From NCBI RefSeq assembly GCF_029210385.1, contig NZ_JARGDQ010000003.1, forward strand, positions 124,001-188,000: a DNA stretch of 64,000 bases, written 5' to 3'. Numbering within the stretch: the stretch's first letter is position 1; the number at the start of each line of letters is the position of its first letter. The notes under the pieces are model-generated. The model was not told where the DNA came from, made no database searches, and saw only the letters and a program-made list of their open reading frames with translations. Shown piece after piece: positions 53,612 through 62,373 of the stretch. The position numbers were made by a program, and so were the translations under genes. The stretch is from Desulfurivibrio dismutans. Its GTDB lineage: Bacteria > Desulfobacterota > Desulfobulbia > Desulfobulbales > Desulfurivibrionaceae.

Positions 53612-54496
53612 ATGACTTTAATGGTGGCGGAAAAAGATCTTTATCGAGCCTGTGAAGTTATCTTCGGTCCGGAGCTTGATATTTCCCGGGATTTTCTGGA
53701 GTACCTCCAGCTGTCCGGGGTTAAGTGCGCCTACCGTAAACGGGCTCTGGAAACCCACCCCGACCGTTTTGTCGCCACCGGCAACCTGCCCCCCGAACAA
53801 AATAACAGCCTGCTTTTTCATGATGTCCAGCAAGCTTACGAATCTTTGCGGCAATATCTGGAAGCCCGGGAAAAGGGGCTCAAGCTGCCAGGCAGCGAAC
53901 CCATCGCCACGACCGGGGGACGCTCACGGGGCGCAGCTTACCGGAGCAAAACCTACCGCTACACCCACCGCGGGGCAAACAGCACCGGCCAGACCAGGAC
54001 CCGGACCGAAACCAGAGGCTTCCAGGGCCAAGACCATAACTCTGGCACCATCCATCCTTTCTGGAGCATTGACCAACTGTACCGCGGCCCCCTGCCCAAC
54101 CGCCGTTTACTGCTGGGTCACTTTTTGTACTACTCCGGGGTGGCCTCCTGGCGCAACATTGTCCAGGCGTTAGCCTGGCAACGCAGCCAGCGGCCACGGA
54201 TCGGCGAAATCAGCCGCCGTTACGGCCTGCTCAACGACCGGCAAATCGCCACGATCCTGCAGCAGCGCCAGATCAACCGGCGCTTTGGTGAAACCGCCCG
54301 GGCCATGGGGCTGCTCACTGAACCCCAGTTGCGCCTGCTGATCCAGGCCCAGAACCGGCTGCAACGCAAGTTCGGAGAATATTTCGTGACGGAAAAGATC
54401 CTTACCAGTGAAAAACTATCCCGCCTGCTGGCGGCATACCACCGTCACAACAGCCGCCTGGTTCGGGAGTTCACCCGCCGCCACAGCGGTTTTTAA
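53612..54496 (+). CDS. J-domain protein with C-terminal helical repeats
   Basis: A protein of about 294 aa. Residues 5-80 form a J domain: KCAYRKRALETHPDRFVATG carries the HPD motif required to stimulate DnaK, followed by a helix SLLFHDVQQAYESLRQYLE. A basic, Gly/Arg/Thr-rich linker (about 100-145) leads to three repeats such as RLLLGHFLYYSGVASW, RFGETARAMGLLTEPQLRLL and KFGEYFVTEKILTSEKLSRL. These repeats resemble the N-terminal domain of type II/IV pilus ATPases. The combination is unusual and the partner is unknown. The start ATG has GGAG six nt upstream. It precedes an M48 protease gene by 11 bp. Confidence 0.75.
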   Translation: MTLMVAEKDLYRACEVIFGPELDISRDFLEYLQLSGVKCAYRKRALETHPDRFVATGNLPPEQNNSLLFHDVQQAYESLRQYLEAREKGLKLPGSEPIATTGGRSRGAAYRSKTYRYTHRGANSTGQTRTRTETRGFQGQDHNSGTIHPFWSIDQLYRGPLPNRRLLLGHFLYYSGVASWRNIVQALAWQRSQRPRIGEISRRYGLLNDRQIATILQQRQINRRFGETARAMGLLTEPQLRLLIQAQNRLQRKFGEYFVTEKILTSEKLSRLLAAYHRHNSRLVREFTRRHSGF

Positions 54497-54507
54497 AAGG
54501 TTTATTC

Positions 54508-56331
54508 TTGCCCTACAACAACCTCATTTATCTCCTGGTGGTGATCATCATCCTCGCCACCAAGGGCATTCCAGAGGAACCGGCTTTCTCGGGGCCGGCC
54601 ACTTTTCTGCTGCTGGCCGGCAAGGCCGCCCTGTTCGCCGGCTTTTGCCACTATTACTTTCGCCGCCCCGGTCCCTTCCAGGCAGCCGCTTACTTCAGTA
54701 TCGAAAAACGCCTTTCCATCCTGGCGGTTCTCAACTTTGCCCTCGACGTATATCTGCTGGATATCAAGTTTTACTTTGCCTCGCTGCCGGGCTCCACCGC
54801 ACTGCCCACCCTGGTCCCTTATGCCGGAGTGGCGCTGTTTCTGACTTACCTGCTGCTGGTCTGGAACCGCGGTCGGCCTGCTTACAACCTGATCTTCGGC
54901 GCCCGCCATTCCCCCCTGGTCTTTCTGGCCTCCAATCTCAAGCTCAACCTGGTGATCCTGCTGCCCTGGCTGCTGATCACCGTGGCCGCCGATCTGCTGC
55001 GCCTGACCCCCCTGGATTCGGTTAAACAGCTGCTGACCTCACCATGGGGTGAGCCCCTGCTGATTTTAACCTTCTTTCTGCTTCTGCTGCTGGTTTTCCC
55101 CTGGCTGGCCACCCGCCTCTGGGGCTGCCAGCCCTTGCCCGACGGCCCCTTGCGCCGCCGACTGGAAGATTTCTGCCGCCACCACCGGGTCGGATTTCGC
55201 GAGATCATGCTCTGGCCCCTGTTCGAAGGACGACTGCTCACCGCCGGAGTTATGGGGCTGAGCCGCCACTTCCGCTATCTGCTGATTACCCCCGGCCTGC
55301 TGCATACCGTTAACCAGGAAGAACTGGAGTCGGTGGTGGCCCACGAGATCGGCCATGTGCGGCATCGCCATCTGCCCCTGTATCTGCTGTTCTTCATGGG
55401 CTTTGCCTTTCTTACCCACCTGGCCTCCCTGCCCCTGCTCGCTGTTTTTCTGGATTCCGAACTGCTGGGTGGCCTGATGGCCTTAAGCGGCCAAACGCCG
55501 GCGGCGATCATCAGTCTGCTGGGAACCGTTGTACTGCTGACCGTGGTCATTGTCTATTTTCGTTTTCTTTTTGGTTTTTTCATGCGCAATTTTGAGCGCC
55601 AGGCCGATCTTTACGCCCTGACGGCGGTGGGACACGCCGCCCCGCTGATCCGGGTCTTTGAAAAGATCGCCGGCCCCGACGGCCGCATCCGCGACCTGCC
55701 GAGTTGGCATCACTTCAGCCTCGGCCAGCGGATTAACTTTTTGGCCGCTTGCGAGGATAATCCACAGCTGGTCAAGCATCACCACCGCAAGGTACGCCGG
55801 GCCCTGGGCCTGTTTTTCCTGCTGCTGATCGGCCTGCTTATGGCTTTCTGGCAGTTGCCCAGCGAACAGGCGGAGGAGCAGGCCCGGATGCGGCTGGCGG
55901 AAATCATCATCAAGGAAGAGATTCGCCGGGCGCCGGAAGAGCCGGCCTGGCAACAACATCTGGCCGACCTGCATTATTTTCAGGGGCAATACGAAAAAGC
56001 CATTACCGCTTACGAGGAGGCCCTGACGCTGGCCCCAGGACATCCGGACGTTTTGAACAACCTGGCCTGGCTGCTGCTCACCGCCGAGGATACCGCCGTC
56101 CACGACTACCCCCGAGCGCTGGAACTGGCCCGTCGGGCGGCGGTCCTGGCCCCGCAGGCTCACATCCTCGACACCCTGGCGGTGGCCTGGTGGCGCAACG
56201 GCGAGCGGGAAAAGGCGGTGGCCGCCGCCCAAGCCGCCCTGGCCGCCTCCGACAACGGCCGCTACTACCGGCAGCAACTTGAGAAGTTGCTGCGCCGGGA
56301 GCCGCCGCAACCCTTGGATGAAAGACCATGA
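54508..56331 (+). CDS. M48-family membrane metalloprotease with C-terminal TPRs
   Basis: A 607-aa protein. The N-terminal 250 residues hold five or six membrane helices. The zinc site HEIGHVRHRH (HExxH) is in VVAHEIGHVRHRHLPLYLLF near residue 278, followed by two further membrane segments and a Glu ligand region FERQADLYALTAVG. The C-terminal third has tetratricopeptide repeats (HLADLHYFQGQYEKAITAYE then VLNNLAWLLLTAED). M48 proteases perform membrane-protein quality control. Start is TTG at 54508, AAAGGT upstream. It follows the J-domain gene and overlaps the next gene by 4 bp. Confidence 0.85.
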   Translation: MPYNNLIYLLVVIIILATKGIPEEPAFSGPATFLLLAGKAALFAGFCHYYFRRPGPFQAAAYFSIEKRLSILAVLNFALDVYLLDIKFYFASLPGSTALPTLVPYAGVALFLTYLLLVWNRGRPAYNLIFGARHSPLVFLASNLKLNLVILLPWLLITVAADLLRLTPLDSVKQLLTSPWGEPLLILTFFLLLLLVFPWLATRLWGCQPLPDGPLRRRLEDFCRHHRVGFREIMLWPLFEGRLLTAGVMGLSRHFRYLLITPGLLHTVNQEELESVVAHEIGHVRHRHLPLYLLFFMGFAFLTHLASLPLLAVFLDSELLGGLMALSGQTPAAIISLLGTVVLLTVVIVYFRFLFGFFMRNFERQADLYALTAVGHAAPLIRVFEKIAGPDGRIRDLPSWHHFSLGQRINFLAACEDNPQLVKHHHRKVRRALGLFFLLLIGLLMAFWQLPSEQAEEQARMRLAEIIIKEEIRRAPEEPAWQQHLADLHYFQGQYEKAITAYEEALTLAPGHPDVLNNLAWLLLTAEDTAVHDYPRALELARRAAVLAPQAHILDTLAVAWWRNGEREKAVAAAQAALAASDNGRYYRQQLEKLLRREPPQPLDERP

Positions 56332-56855
56332 CAACCGGACTGTTGATGATTTATACCGGCCCCGGCAAAGGCAAAACCTGCGCCGCCTTCGGCCAGGCGA
56401 TGCGGGCCGTCGGCCAGGGGCTGCGGGTTTGCCTCATCCAGTTTGTCAAAAATCGGGCCTGCGGGGAACTGGTCTCCCTGGAGAAACTGGCCGCCACCAC
56501 CGGGCTGGTGGAAATCCATCAGGTCGGCTCCGGCTTCAGCTGGCAAGATCGGGAGATGACCCGGTTCAGGGAAAGCGCCTTGGCCGGCTGGCAACTGGCC
56601 CGCGAGAAGCTCGACGCCGGCGCCTGCGACCTGCTGATCCTGGATGAATTCACCTACCTGCTGCACTTTGAAGTGCTCTCAGCGGCGGAAGTGCTGCCGG
56701 TTTTCCGGCAGCGGCCGGCGGCCATGCATCTGCTGGTCACTGGTCGCAACCCGGGCGAGGAACTGCTGGCCGCCGCCGACCTGGTGACGGAAATGCAGGA
56801 AATCCGGCATCCTTTTAAAAAGGGGGTGAAGGCCCAAAAAGGGGTAGAGTGGTAA
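56328..56855 (+). CDS. Corrinoid adenosyltransferase (CobO/BtuR-like)
   Basis: A 175-aa enzyme that transfers adenosine from ATP to cob(I)alamin. Walker A GPGKGKTCAAFGQAMRAVG lies at the N-terminus; RVCLIQFVKNRACGEL and LLILDEFTYLLHF carry the family's Mg/ATP residues, and VTGRNPGEELLAAADLVTEM is the C-terminal signature. It acts in coenzyme B12 synthesis or salvage. It overlaps the M48 gene by ATGA, so is co-translated, although the functional link is not obvious. No other cob genes are adjacent; cbi-type metal transporters lie 5 kb on. Confidence 0.9.
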   Translation: MTTGLLMIYTGPGKGKTCAAFGQAMRAVGQGLRVCLIQFVKNRACGELVSLEKLAATTGLVEIHQVGSGFSWQDREMTRFRESALAGWQLAREKLDAGACDLLILDEFTYLLHFEVLSAAEVLPVFRQRPAAMHLLVTGRNPGEELLAAADLVTEMQEIRHPFKKGVKAQKGVEW

Positions 56856-56858
56856 GGT

Positions 56859-57536
56859 TCAGGGCAGGTTTTTAAAACTTCTAAGCTGTTCCTGGGTGGA
56901 GCCGGTCTTCAGGCGGGCGGCCAGTTGCCGGCCCAGGGCGTAGGCCTCGTCACACTGCTGGCGGGTATGGCCAAAACGGGGGTAAAAACGGCTGAACAAC
57001 GAAGATGAGCGCTCCGGAGCCATGCCGGCGACTTTCAGAAAAACCCCGAAAGTGCGCCATGGCTCTCGCTGGGGATGACTGAAAACCAGCGGCCCACAGG
57101 GGTTGGCCGCCATCCCGAGCAGACGTTTTCGCAGATAGCGCCAATGACTGCGCCAGTAGCCCCGACAGGAAATCACCGCCAGCACCGAACGCTGCCGGAA
57201 CAGGCCGGGATACTGGTCCAGCAGGGCCAAGACCGGCCCGCTGGGATTCCATGACCAGGTGGGGCCGGCCAGCACCATCATATCATATGACTCGTCATCG
57301 GCCAGGGTCAGGGGCTGAATGGCGAAACGGGTGCGGAACAGGGTGATGAACATCAGCCACAGAGTTTTGCTGATGGATCCCAGCGGAAAACGCAAAGTCT
57401 GCTGGGGCTGCAAGCGCTCCTGGCGCACCTCCACCCCTTCGTCGAGCAGCCCGGCGGCCAGCCGGCGGATCAACACCGAGCTCTGACCGCTGTAAGAATA
57501 AAAAACAATAAGCACCCTGACCGGGGCAAAGGGCAT
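56859..57536 (-). CDS. Flavodoxin-like family protein
   Basis: About 225 aa. The N-terminal RVLIVFYSYSGQSSVLIRRL is the FMN-phosphate loop of flavodoxin-like proteins, and MMVLAGPTWSWNPSGPVLAL is the second FMN-contact loop. A Trp-rich SCRGYWRSHWRYLRKRLL follows. The redox partner is unknown. The start MPFAPVRV has GGGAG six nt upstream; the ATG 19 codons earlier is less likely. It converges with the corrinoid gene and is divergent from hemY. Confidence 0.8.
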   Translation of the reverse strand: MPFAPVRVLIVFYSYSGQSSVLIRRLAAGLLDEGVEVRQERLQPQQTLRFPLGSISKTLWLMFITLFRTRFAIQPLTLADDESYDMMVLAGPTWSWNPSGPVLALLDQYPGLFRQRSVLAVISCRGYWRSHWRYLRKRLLGMAANPCGPLVFSHPQREPWRTFGVFLKVAGMAPERSSSLFSRFYPRFGHTRQQCDEAYALGRQLAARLKTGSTQEQLRSFKNLP

Positions 57537-57744
57537 GGTGATCTCCCGCAGAAAACAGTTACCGGGCCGCCGCCATCCCCCCAACCGATTCAACAGGCGG
57601 CTTGCGTAAAACTCTGGTATTTTGTTGTCTTGGCACAGCCGGCCAGGACGCTTGAAGTTTCTTTACAAGGTCATCATAATTAGGCCAGATTAAAGAGAAA
57701 AACAAGCTAAACCTGCCGCAAAAAAACATTATCAGCGAGGGATC

Positions 57745-59163
57745 ATGGACCAACAGCACGAGGTAATTATCGTCGGCGCCGGGCTTTCCGGCCTGGTCAC
57801 CGCCCATTTCCTGGCTGCAGCCGGCATTACCGCCCTGCTGCTGGAAGCCGACCAACGGCCCGGCGGAGCCATCCGTTCTTTCCACGAAGAAGGTTACCGG
57901 GCTGAATGGGGGCCGCATGGTTTCCTTGATAACAATCCGGCCAGCCGGCAGTTGCTGGCGGAAACCGGCCTGGAAGCGGAGGCCCTCAAGGCTCCCCTGG
58001 GGCAAAATGTCCGTTTTGTCTGTCACCATGGCCGGCTGGTGGCCCTGCCCCAGAGCCCCAAGGCCCTGCTGACCACCCCCCTGCTCTCCCTGCTTGGCAA
58101 ACTGCGGCTGGCCATCGAGCCCTTCAAAAAACCCCTGGCCGACGGGGCCAGCATCGGCCAGTGGGCCGAACACCGATTCGGCCGGGAAGTACTGCCCTTG
58201 GTGGACGCGGCGGTCACCGGCACCTTTGCCGGCGATTATCAGCGCTTAAATATCGATACGGTCATGCCCGGCGTGCGCCGCCTGGAAAAAGAGCATGGCT
58301 CCCTGCTGCGCGGGCTATGGCGGGAACGGCGGCAGCGCCGCAAAACGCCTTCAGCCGATGCCAAACACGATAAGTCCGGCCGCCAGCCTCAGCCGCCAGC
58401 GGCCGGCCTGCCGGCCATGACCAGCTTCCCCCTGGGCATGGAATACCTGGCCACCCGTTTAAGCCAGGACAAAGAAATTGTTTACCAGTGCGAGGTGGAA
58501 AAAATTCGGCCACTTACCGAAGGCGGCTGGGAGATTACGGCCCAAAAGGGGATATTCCAGGCGCGCCGCCTGGTGTTGGCCCTGCCGGTGAACCAGGCCC
58601 TGGAGTTGCTGGCTAATTTCAAACCGCCGGTCAACGCCGTCCCCGAAGCGAGAATTGTCACCGTGGCCCTGGGGTTCAGCCGGGAAGAGGCCGAAATCCC
58701 GGCCGGCTTCGGCTACCTGGCACCGGAACGGGAAAACCGTTTCACCCTGGGGGCCCTGTTTTCCTCGCACATGTTTCCGGAGCGGGCCCCGGCCGGCCAC
58801 GTACTGCTGGAAGCCCTGGTGGGCGGGCGGCGCCACCCGGAAAGACTGGAACTGGATGATGCCACCATAATCGCCAACATCTATCAGGATCTGCGCCAAC
58901 TGCTGCCCATCAAGGCCCCGCCGGCGTTTTCCCGGGTGCTGCGGGGATCCGGCGGCATCCCGCAACTGGAACAGGACCACCCCAAGTTGCTGGCCTGGCG
59001 GGAGCAACTGGCCCAAAAACATCCGAGCCTGCAACTGACCGGTTTCGGGTGGGAAGGCATCGGCATGAACGACATGATCAAGGCCGCCCAAAAAACCGCC
59101 GACCTCATCACCCAGGGCCACCAAGCGGATGAACAGGCGGCCGTCCGCCCGGTCTATTTCTGA
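57745..59163 (+). CDS. hemY: Protoporphyrinogen/coproporphyrinogen oxidase HemY
   Basis: A 472-aa FAD enzyme of the late heme pathway. The N-terminal dinucleotide loop VIIVGAGLSGLVTAHFLAAA and LEADQRPGGAIRSF bind FAD. Family segments YRAEWGPHGFLDNNPASRQL and VDAAVTGTFAGDYQRL are characteristic. It uses oxygen in well-studied members, which is notable in a supposed anaerobe; some anaerobes encode the same fold with other acceptors. It ends 10 bp inside the convergent dnaA gene. Confidence 0.92.
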   Translation: MDQQHEVIIVGAGLSGLVTAHFLAAAGITALLLEADQRPGGAIRSFHEEGYRAEWGPHGFLDNNPASRQLLAETGLEAEALKAPLGQNVRFVCHHGRLVALPQSPKALLTTPLLSLLGKLRLAIEPFKKPLADGASIGQWAEHRFGREVLPLVDAAVTGTFAGDYQRLNIDTVMPGVRRLEKEHGSLLRGLWRERRQRRKTPSADAKHDKSGRQPQPPAAGLPAMTSFPLGMEYLATRLSQDKEIVYQCEVEKIRPLTEGGWEITAQKGIFQARRLVLALPVNQALELLANFKPPVNAVPEARIVTVALGFSREEAEIPAGFGYLAPERENRFTLGALFSSHMFPERAPAGHVLLEALVGGRRHPERLELDDATIIANIYQDLRQLLPIKAPPAFSRVLRGSGGIPQLEQDHPKLLAWREQLAQKHPSLQLTGFGWEGIGMNDMIKAAQKTADLITQGHQADEQAAVRPVYF

Positions 59164-60512
59164 CGCTGTTTGAGCTTATCGGTGAGATGCTCGACCTGGC
59201 CGCGCACGCTGCCGTTGCGGGCCACCGCCTCGGTGATCACCCGGATGGAGTGCACCACTGTGGAGTGATCGCGGTTGAAGACCTTGCCGATCCCGGCCAG
59301 GGCCTCGTCGGTGAGCTTGCGGGCCAGGTACATGGAAACCTGGCGGGGGAAAGCCACATCCTTTTTCCGGGACTTGGACTGCAGTTCATCAACGCTGACC
59401 TGAAACTGCGCGGCCACAAAGTCGCGAATCGCCTCGGCGGACAGGCCTGGGTCATCGCCACCCACCACCACCGTGGCCACCACCTCTTTGACCATGGCCA
59501 TGGTGGGTGGAGCTTTGCGCAGATTGGCCTTGGCCTTGAGCCCCACGATGGCGCTTTCCAGCCGGCGGACATCGCCCCGGACCTTTTCCGCCATATACTC
59601 CACCATCTCCTCGTCGAGGATCAGCTTGTGATAATCGGCTTTGCGCCGGGTGATCAGTCGCCGGGTCTGCATATCCGGCGGGTTGATGGAGGTGACCAGG
59701 CCGGCGGCCAGCCGGGAGCGGACCCCGTCGTCAAGGTCCGGAATCTCCCGCGGCCCGACCGCCCCGGTAAAGAGCACCCGGCGACCGTTTTCCAGCAGAC
59801 AGTCCACCGCCTCTGCCAGCTCGACCTGGGTTTTGCCCCGACCGGAAAGGGTCTGCACATCCTCCACCAGCAGTACATCACACTGGCGCTGAAATTTTTC
59901 CTTGAACTGATCCATGGTGTTGCTGCGAATATGCCGGACCAGCTCCGCAGTGAGCTGCTGCGAGGTCAGGCAGCAGAGCCTGGTACTGGGGGAGTAGTTA
60001 TATAAATGATGGGCCACGGCGTGGGCCAGATGGCTCTTGCCCAGGCCGGTGCCGGCGTTGATGAACACGCAGGGTTCGGCCTCGGCGGCGCCGGCGGCAA
60101 TGGCCTCGCAGGCGGAAAAGGCCAGGGCGTTGGATTCCCCCACCATGAACTCGTCGAAGGTATATCGGGGATGGAGCGTGCGGATCCGGGGGCGCCCTTT
60201 GGGCATCTGCGGCAGCCGCAACTGCTCCTTTCCCCCTCCGGCCACGCCGGCCTCATCGGCGGCCCGGTCATCCGCCAGGTCCGGATCAACCCGAAAACTG
60301 ATCCTGATCCCGGGCCTTTCAAGGCGCCCCAAAGCCTCCTGCATCGCCGCCAGATAATGATCGGCCACCCAGGAGCAGAAAAAACGATCCGGACCGGCCA
60401 ACTCCAGAGTCTGATTATCCTCAGCCAGACACCGCAACGGTTCGACCCAGAGGTTAAAAACACTTTCAGGAAGTTGATGCTGCAAAATCTTTCTTACTTC
60501 AGGCCAAATCAT
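59154..60512 (-). CDS. dnaA: DnaA-type replication initiator, divergent
   Basis: About 452 aa with all four DnaA regions: N-terminal domain (MIWPEVRKILQHQLPESVFN then LWVEPLRC), a variable linker (80-115), an AAA+ domain starting with TFDEFMVGESNALAFSACEA, and a DNA-binding domain ending VFNRDHSTVVHSIRVITEAV. Walker A is NAGTGLGKSHLAHA rather than the usual GGVGLGKTH. Walker B is LLVEDVQTLSG rather than LLIDDIQ, and the signature RDHSTVVHS differs slightly from RDHTTVLHA. The start MIWPEVRK has AAGGGG six nt upstream. It is not next to dnaN or gyrB, so it may be a second initiator. Confidence 0.88.
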   Translation of the reverse strand: MIWPEVRKILQHQLPESVFNLWVEPLRCLAEDNQTLELAGPDRFFCSWVADHYLAAMQEALGRLERPGIRISFRVDPDLADDRAADEAGVAGGGKEQLRLPQMPKGRPRIRTLHPRYTFDEFMVGESNALAFSACEAIAAGAAEAEPCVFINAGTGLGKSHLAHAVAHHLYNYSPSTRLCCLTSQQLTAELVRHIRSNTMDQFKEKFQRQCDVLLVEDVQTLSGRGKTQVELAEAVDCLLENGRRVLFTGAVGPREIPDLDDGVRSRLAAGLVTSINPPDMQTRRLITRRKADYHKLILDEEMVEYMAEKVRGDVRRLESAIVGLKAKANLRKAPPTMAMVKEVVATVVVGGDDPGLSAEAIRDFVAAQFQVSVDELQSKSRKKDVAFPRQVSMYLARKLTDEALAGIGKVFNRDHSTVVHSIRVITEAVARNGSVRGQVEHLTDKLKQRQK

Positions 60513-60715
60513 GCTCATCCCCTTTCCCTCACTTCTTTCCTTGCTGAAAAGCTACGGACGAAAACACAACGCCCCAACCGACTACCCCACTGTGGCACCA
60601 AACAGAACGCCTGAAAGAACCCGGTCTATAGAAAAAAGCTTCCGGCTGGCTGTTAACAAACCACCGATGCCGACGGTAACGGCATCTTCAGGCAATCAGT
60701 ATTGTAATAAAAGAG

Positions 60716-60823
60716 GTAACTGTCCAGCAGCACCCCATCTTACGGCGATCAGGTCGGCTTGAGTACCTGATGTACGCTACGCCGACCTGCTTACCGCAAC
60801 CTGGGGCACTGCTGAACAGTTAC
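60716..60823. repeat. Three-hairpin palindromic repeat, copy 9
   Basis: A 108-bp element, GTAACTGTCCAGCAGCACCC to GGGGCACTGCTGAACAGTTAC, followed by GTGCCAGAATGAGCTGGATAG. It is nearly identical, inverted, to copy 7. The central stem is CAGGTCGGCTT/GCCGACCTG and the apex is GAGTACCTGATGTAC. Confidence 0.9.
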
Positions 60824-61262
60824 GTGCCAGAATGAGCTGGATAGTTATTAAAAGAGTAAAGCCGGCACAGCGATACAAAATCGCGGCAGGTCGTCGCCCG
60901 TGTTCGCGGTGTTGTATTCAACCCACGGCCGACTGTCAAAAGCCCCTTGCCGCTATTTCTCGGTGCGCCAATGGGAAGTTTTCAACAGCCTACAAAGGAC
61001 GCTAACCAGTAAAGTTAGCTCCGACAATCCGCTAACGAGCCTTAAACATGTAGATTTTTTTCGATCTATTATTTGGCTGTAGTTTCCGTCAACTAGCCGC
61101 CGAAGGTGGAGTTTATCCAGTGTTTAATGAAAATCTAAAAGACAGTCTTTTCTCTGAATTACTCTAGATTACTCTTTTTTACTCCTGTTTTCTCTTTTGA
61201 AAATTGCTTCCCACGTGTTTCCAAGCAGATCAAAGAGTGGGACCATAAATCTTTTTCTCTCC

Positions 61263-61308
61263 TTGACAATGCCGGCCAATTCTGCTTTATGAGCAGTAAC
61301 ACTATAAT
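61263..61308 (+). promoter_or_regulatory. nikR promoter region
   Basis: TTGACA is at 61263-61268 and a perfect TATAAT at 61303-61308; they are 34 bp apart so belong to two candidate promoters. A GTAACAC word (61296-61302) overlaps the TATAAT promoter and equals one half of the GTGTTAC-N-GTAACAC operator reported for NikR in several proteobacteria. The other half is not seen. Confidence 0.4.
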
Positions 61309-61327
61309 CAAAAAAGGTGCTACCAGA

Positions 61328-61735
61328 ATGCTGAGAAGATTTTCCGTTTCCCTGGAAGATGGCCTTTTGGCCGATTTTGACGATTTTATCAAACGCCGCC
61401 AGTACACCAACCGCTCCGAGGCCATCCGCGACCTGATCCGCCGGGAGTTCGTGCAGGAAGAATGGGGCGAGGACAAAGAGGTGATCGGGGTCATCAGCCT
61501 GGTTTACGATCATCACCAGTTTCAGATCCTGGAGCGGATTAACGATATCCAGCACGACCACCACCAGATGATCACCTCCACCACCCACGTCCACATGGAT
61601 CATGACAACTGCCTGGAAATCCTGATTGTCCGCGGCCGAGCCAGCATGGTGCGGCAACTGGCCGACCGACTCATCGCGCTGCGGGGGGTCAAGGACGGGC
61701 ACCTGGCCATGACCAGCACCGCCCAGAGCTTCTGA
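61328..61735 (+). CDS. nikR: Nickel-responsive regulator NikR
   Basis: A 135-aa ribbon-helix-helix regulator. RRFSVSLEDGLLADFDDFIK and YTNRSEAIRDLIRREF form the DNA-binding domain. The C-terminal ACT-like domain carries the nickel ligands in QHDHHQMITSTTHVHMDHDN then C. Counting from this start gives His76, His87, His89 and Cys95, the same numbering as E. coli NikR, which supports ATG 61328 over an ATG 13 codons upstream. It represses metal uptake genes when nickel is sufficient. It overlaps the next gene by TGATG. Confidence 0.96.
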   Translation: MLRRFSVSLEDGLLADFDDFIKRRQYTNRSEAIRDLIRREFVQEEWGEDKEVIGVISLVYDHHQFQILERINDIQHDHHQMITSTTHVHMDHDNCLEILIVRGRASMVRQLADRLIALRGVKDGHLAMTSTAQSF

Positions 61736-62373
61736 TGCATATCGCCGATGGAATTTTGCAGCTACCGGTGGTGATCGGCGGTTTTACCGGCGCCGGGGCT
61801 GTGACCTGGTACAGCCTGCACCGGATCAAGCACCAGGGCGACCCCCGGGAACGTATCCCCCGGGCTGCTCTGCTCACCGCTACTTTTTTTGTCGCCTCTT
61901 TAATCCACCTTCCCCTGCCACCGGCCGGGGTGCATCTGGTGCTTAACGGTTTGCTGGGGATCATGCTGGGCTGGTTCGCCTTTCCGGCCATTTTGATCGG
62001 CCTTTTTTTACAGGCGGTAATGTTCGGCCACGGCGGGCTCACTTCTTTGGGGGTCAACAGCCTGATTCTGGGCCTGCCGGCGTTGATGGCCTGGCAACTG
62101 TTCCACTGGCAAAGGGATGTAACGGCCACCCCCTACCGTACCGGCTGGCGCGGGCTGCTGGCTGGCTCAGGCGCCCTGTCCGCCTCCCTGGTCCTCTTTA
62201 TGGTCGCCCTGCTCCTGGGACTGCCAACAGCGTTCAACCGGGAAAGCACGCTCACCGCCATGGCCGTCATCACCGCCGCCCACCTGCCACTGGTTATCAT
62301 GGAGGGGGTTGTCACCGGTTTGCTGGCGGCCTTTCTGCAACGGGTCAAGCCAGCCCTGTTGAGGGGGGTATGA
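61735..62373 (+). CDS. cbiM: CbiM/NikM-type nickel/cobalt ECF transporter S component
   Basis: A 212-aa membrane protein with about seven helices. The N-terminal MHIADGILQLPV carries the invariant His2 that binds Ni or Co via the free amino terminus. LIHLPLPPAGVHLVLNGLLG and LFLQAVMFGHGGLTSLGVNS give the remaining ligand and signature loops. It is the substrate-binding component. NikR control and overlap with nikR suggest nickel rather than cobalt. No CbiN/NikN gene is adjacent. Confidence 0.93.
   Translation: MHIADGILQLPVVIGGFTGAGAVTWYSLHRIKHQGDPRERIPRAALLTATFFVASLIHLPLPPAGVHLVLNGLLGIMLGWFAFPAILIGLFLQAVMFGHGGLTSLGVNSLILGLPALMAWQLFHWQRDVTATPYRTGWRGLLAGSGALSASLVLFMVALLLGLPTAFNRESTLTAMAVITAAHLPLVIMEGVVTGLLAAFLQRVKPALLRGV

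Larger units (their letters stand above)
60513..61327. other. Long non-coding stretch upstream of dnaA and nikR
   Basis: About 815 bp without a supported gene. It holds a GATGCCG/CGGCATC hairpin at 60666-60686, palindromic repeat copy 9, an AT-rich segment (60900-61150) and the nikR leader. I looked for clustered DnaA boxes of the TTATCCACA type and saw none, so an origin here is not supported. A minus-strand TATAGA (60625-60630) could be a dnaA -10 box. Confidence 0.5.

Noticed and set aside
60900-61082. 60-codon open frame upstream of nikR
   Set aside because: Short, without ribosome binding site or similarity, in a region with no other coding sign.
60513-61327. Replication origin beside dnaA
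   Set aside because: The stretch is non-coding and partly AT-rich, but I see no cluster of DnaA boxes, and dnaN, gyrB or other origin-linked genes are absent.
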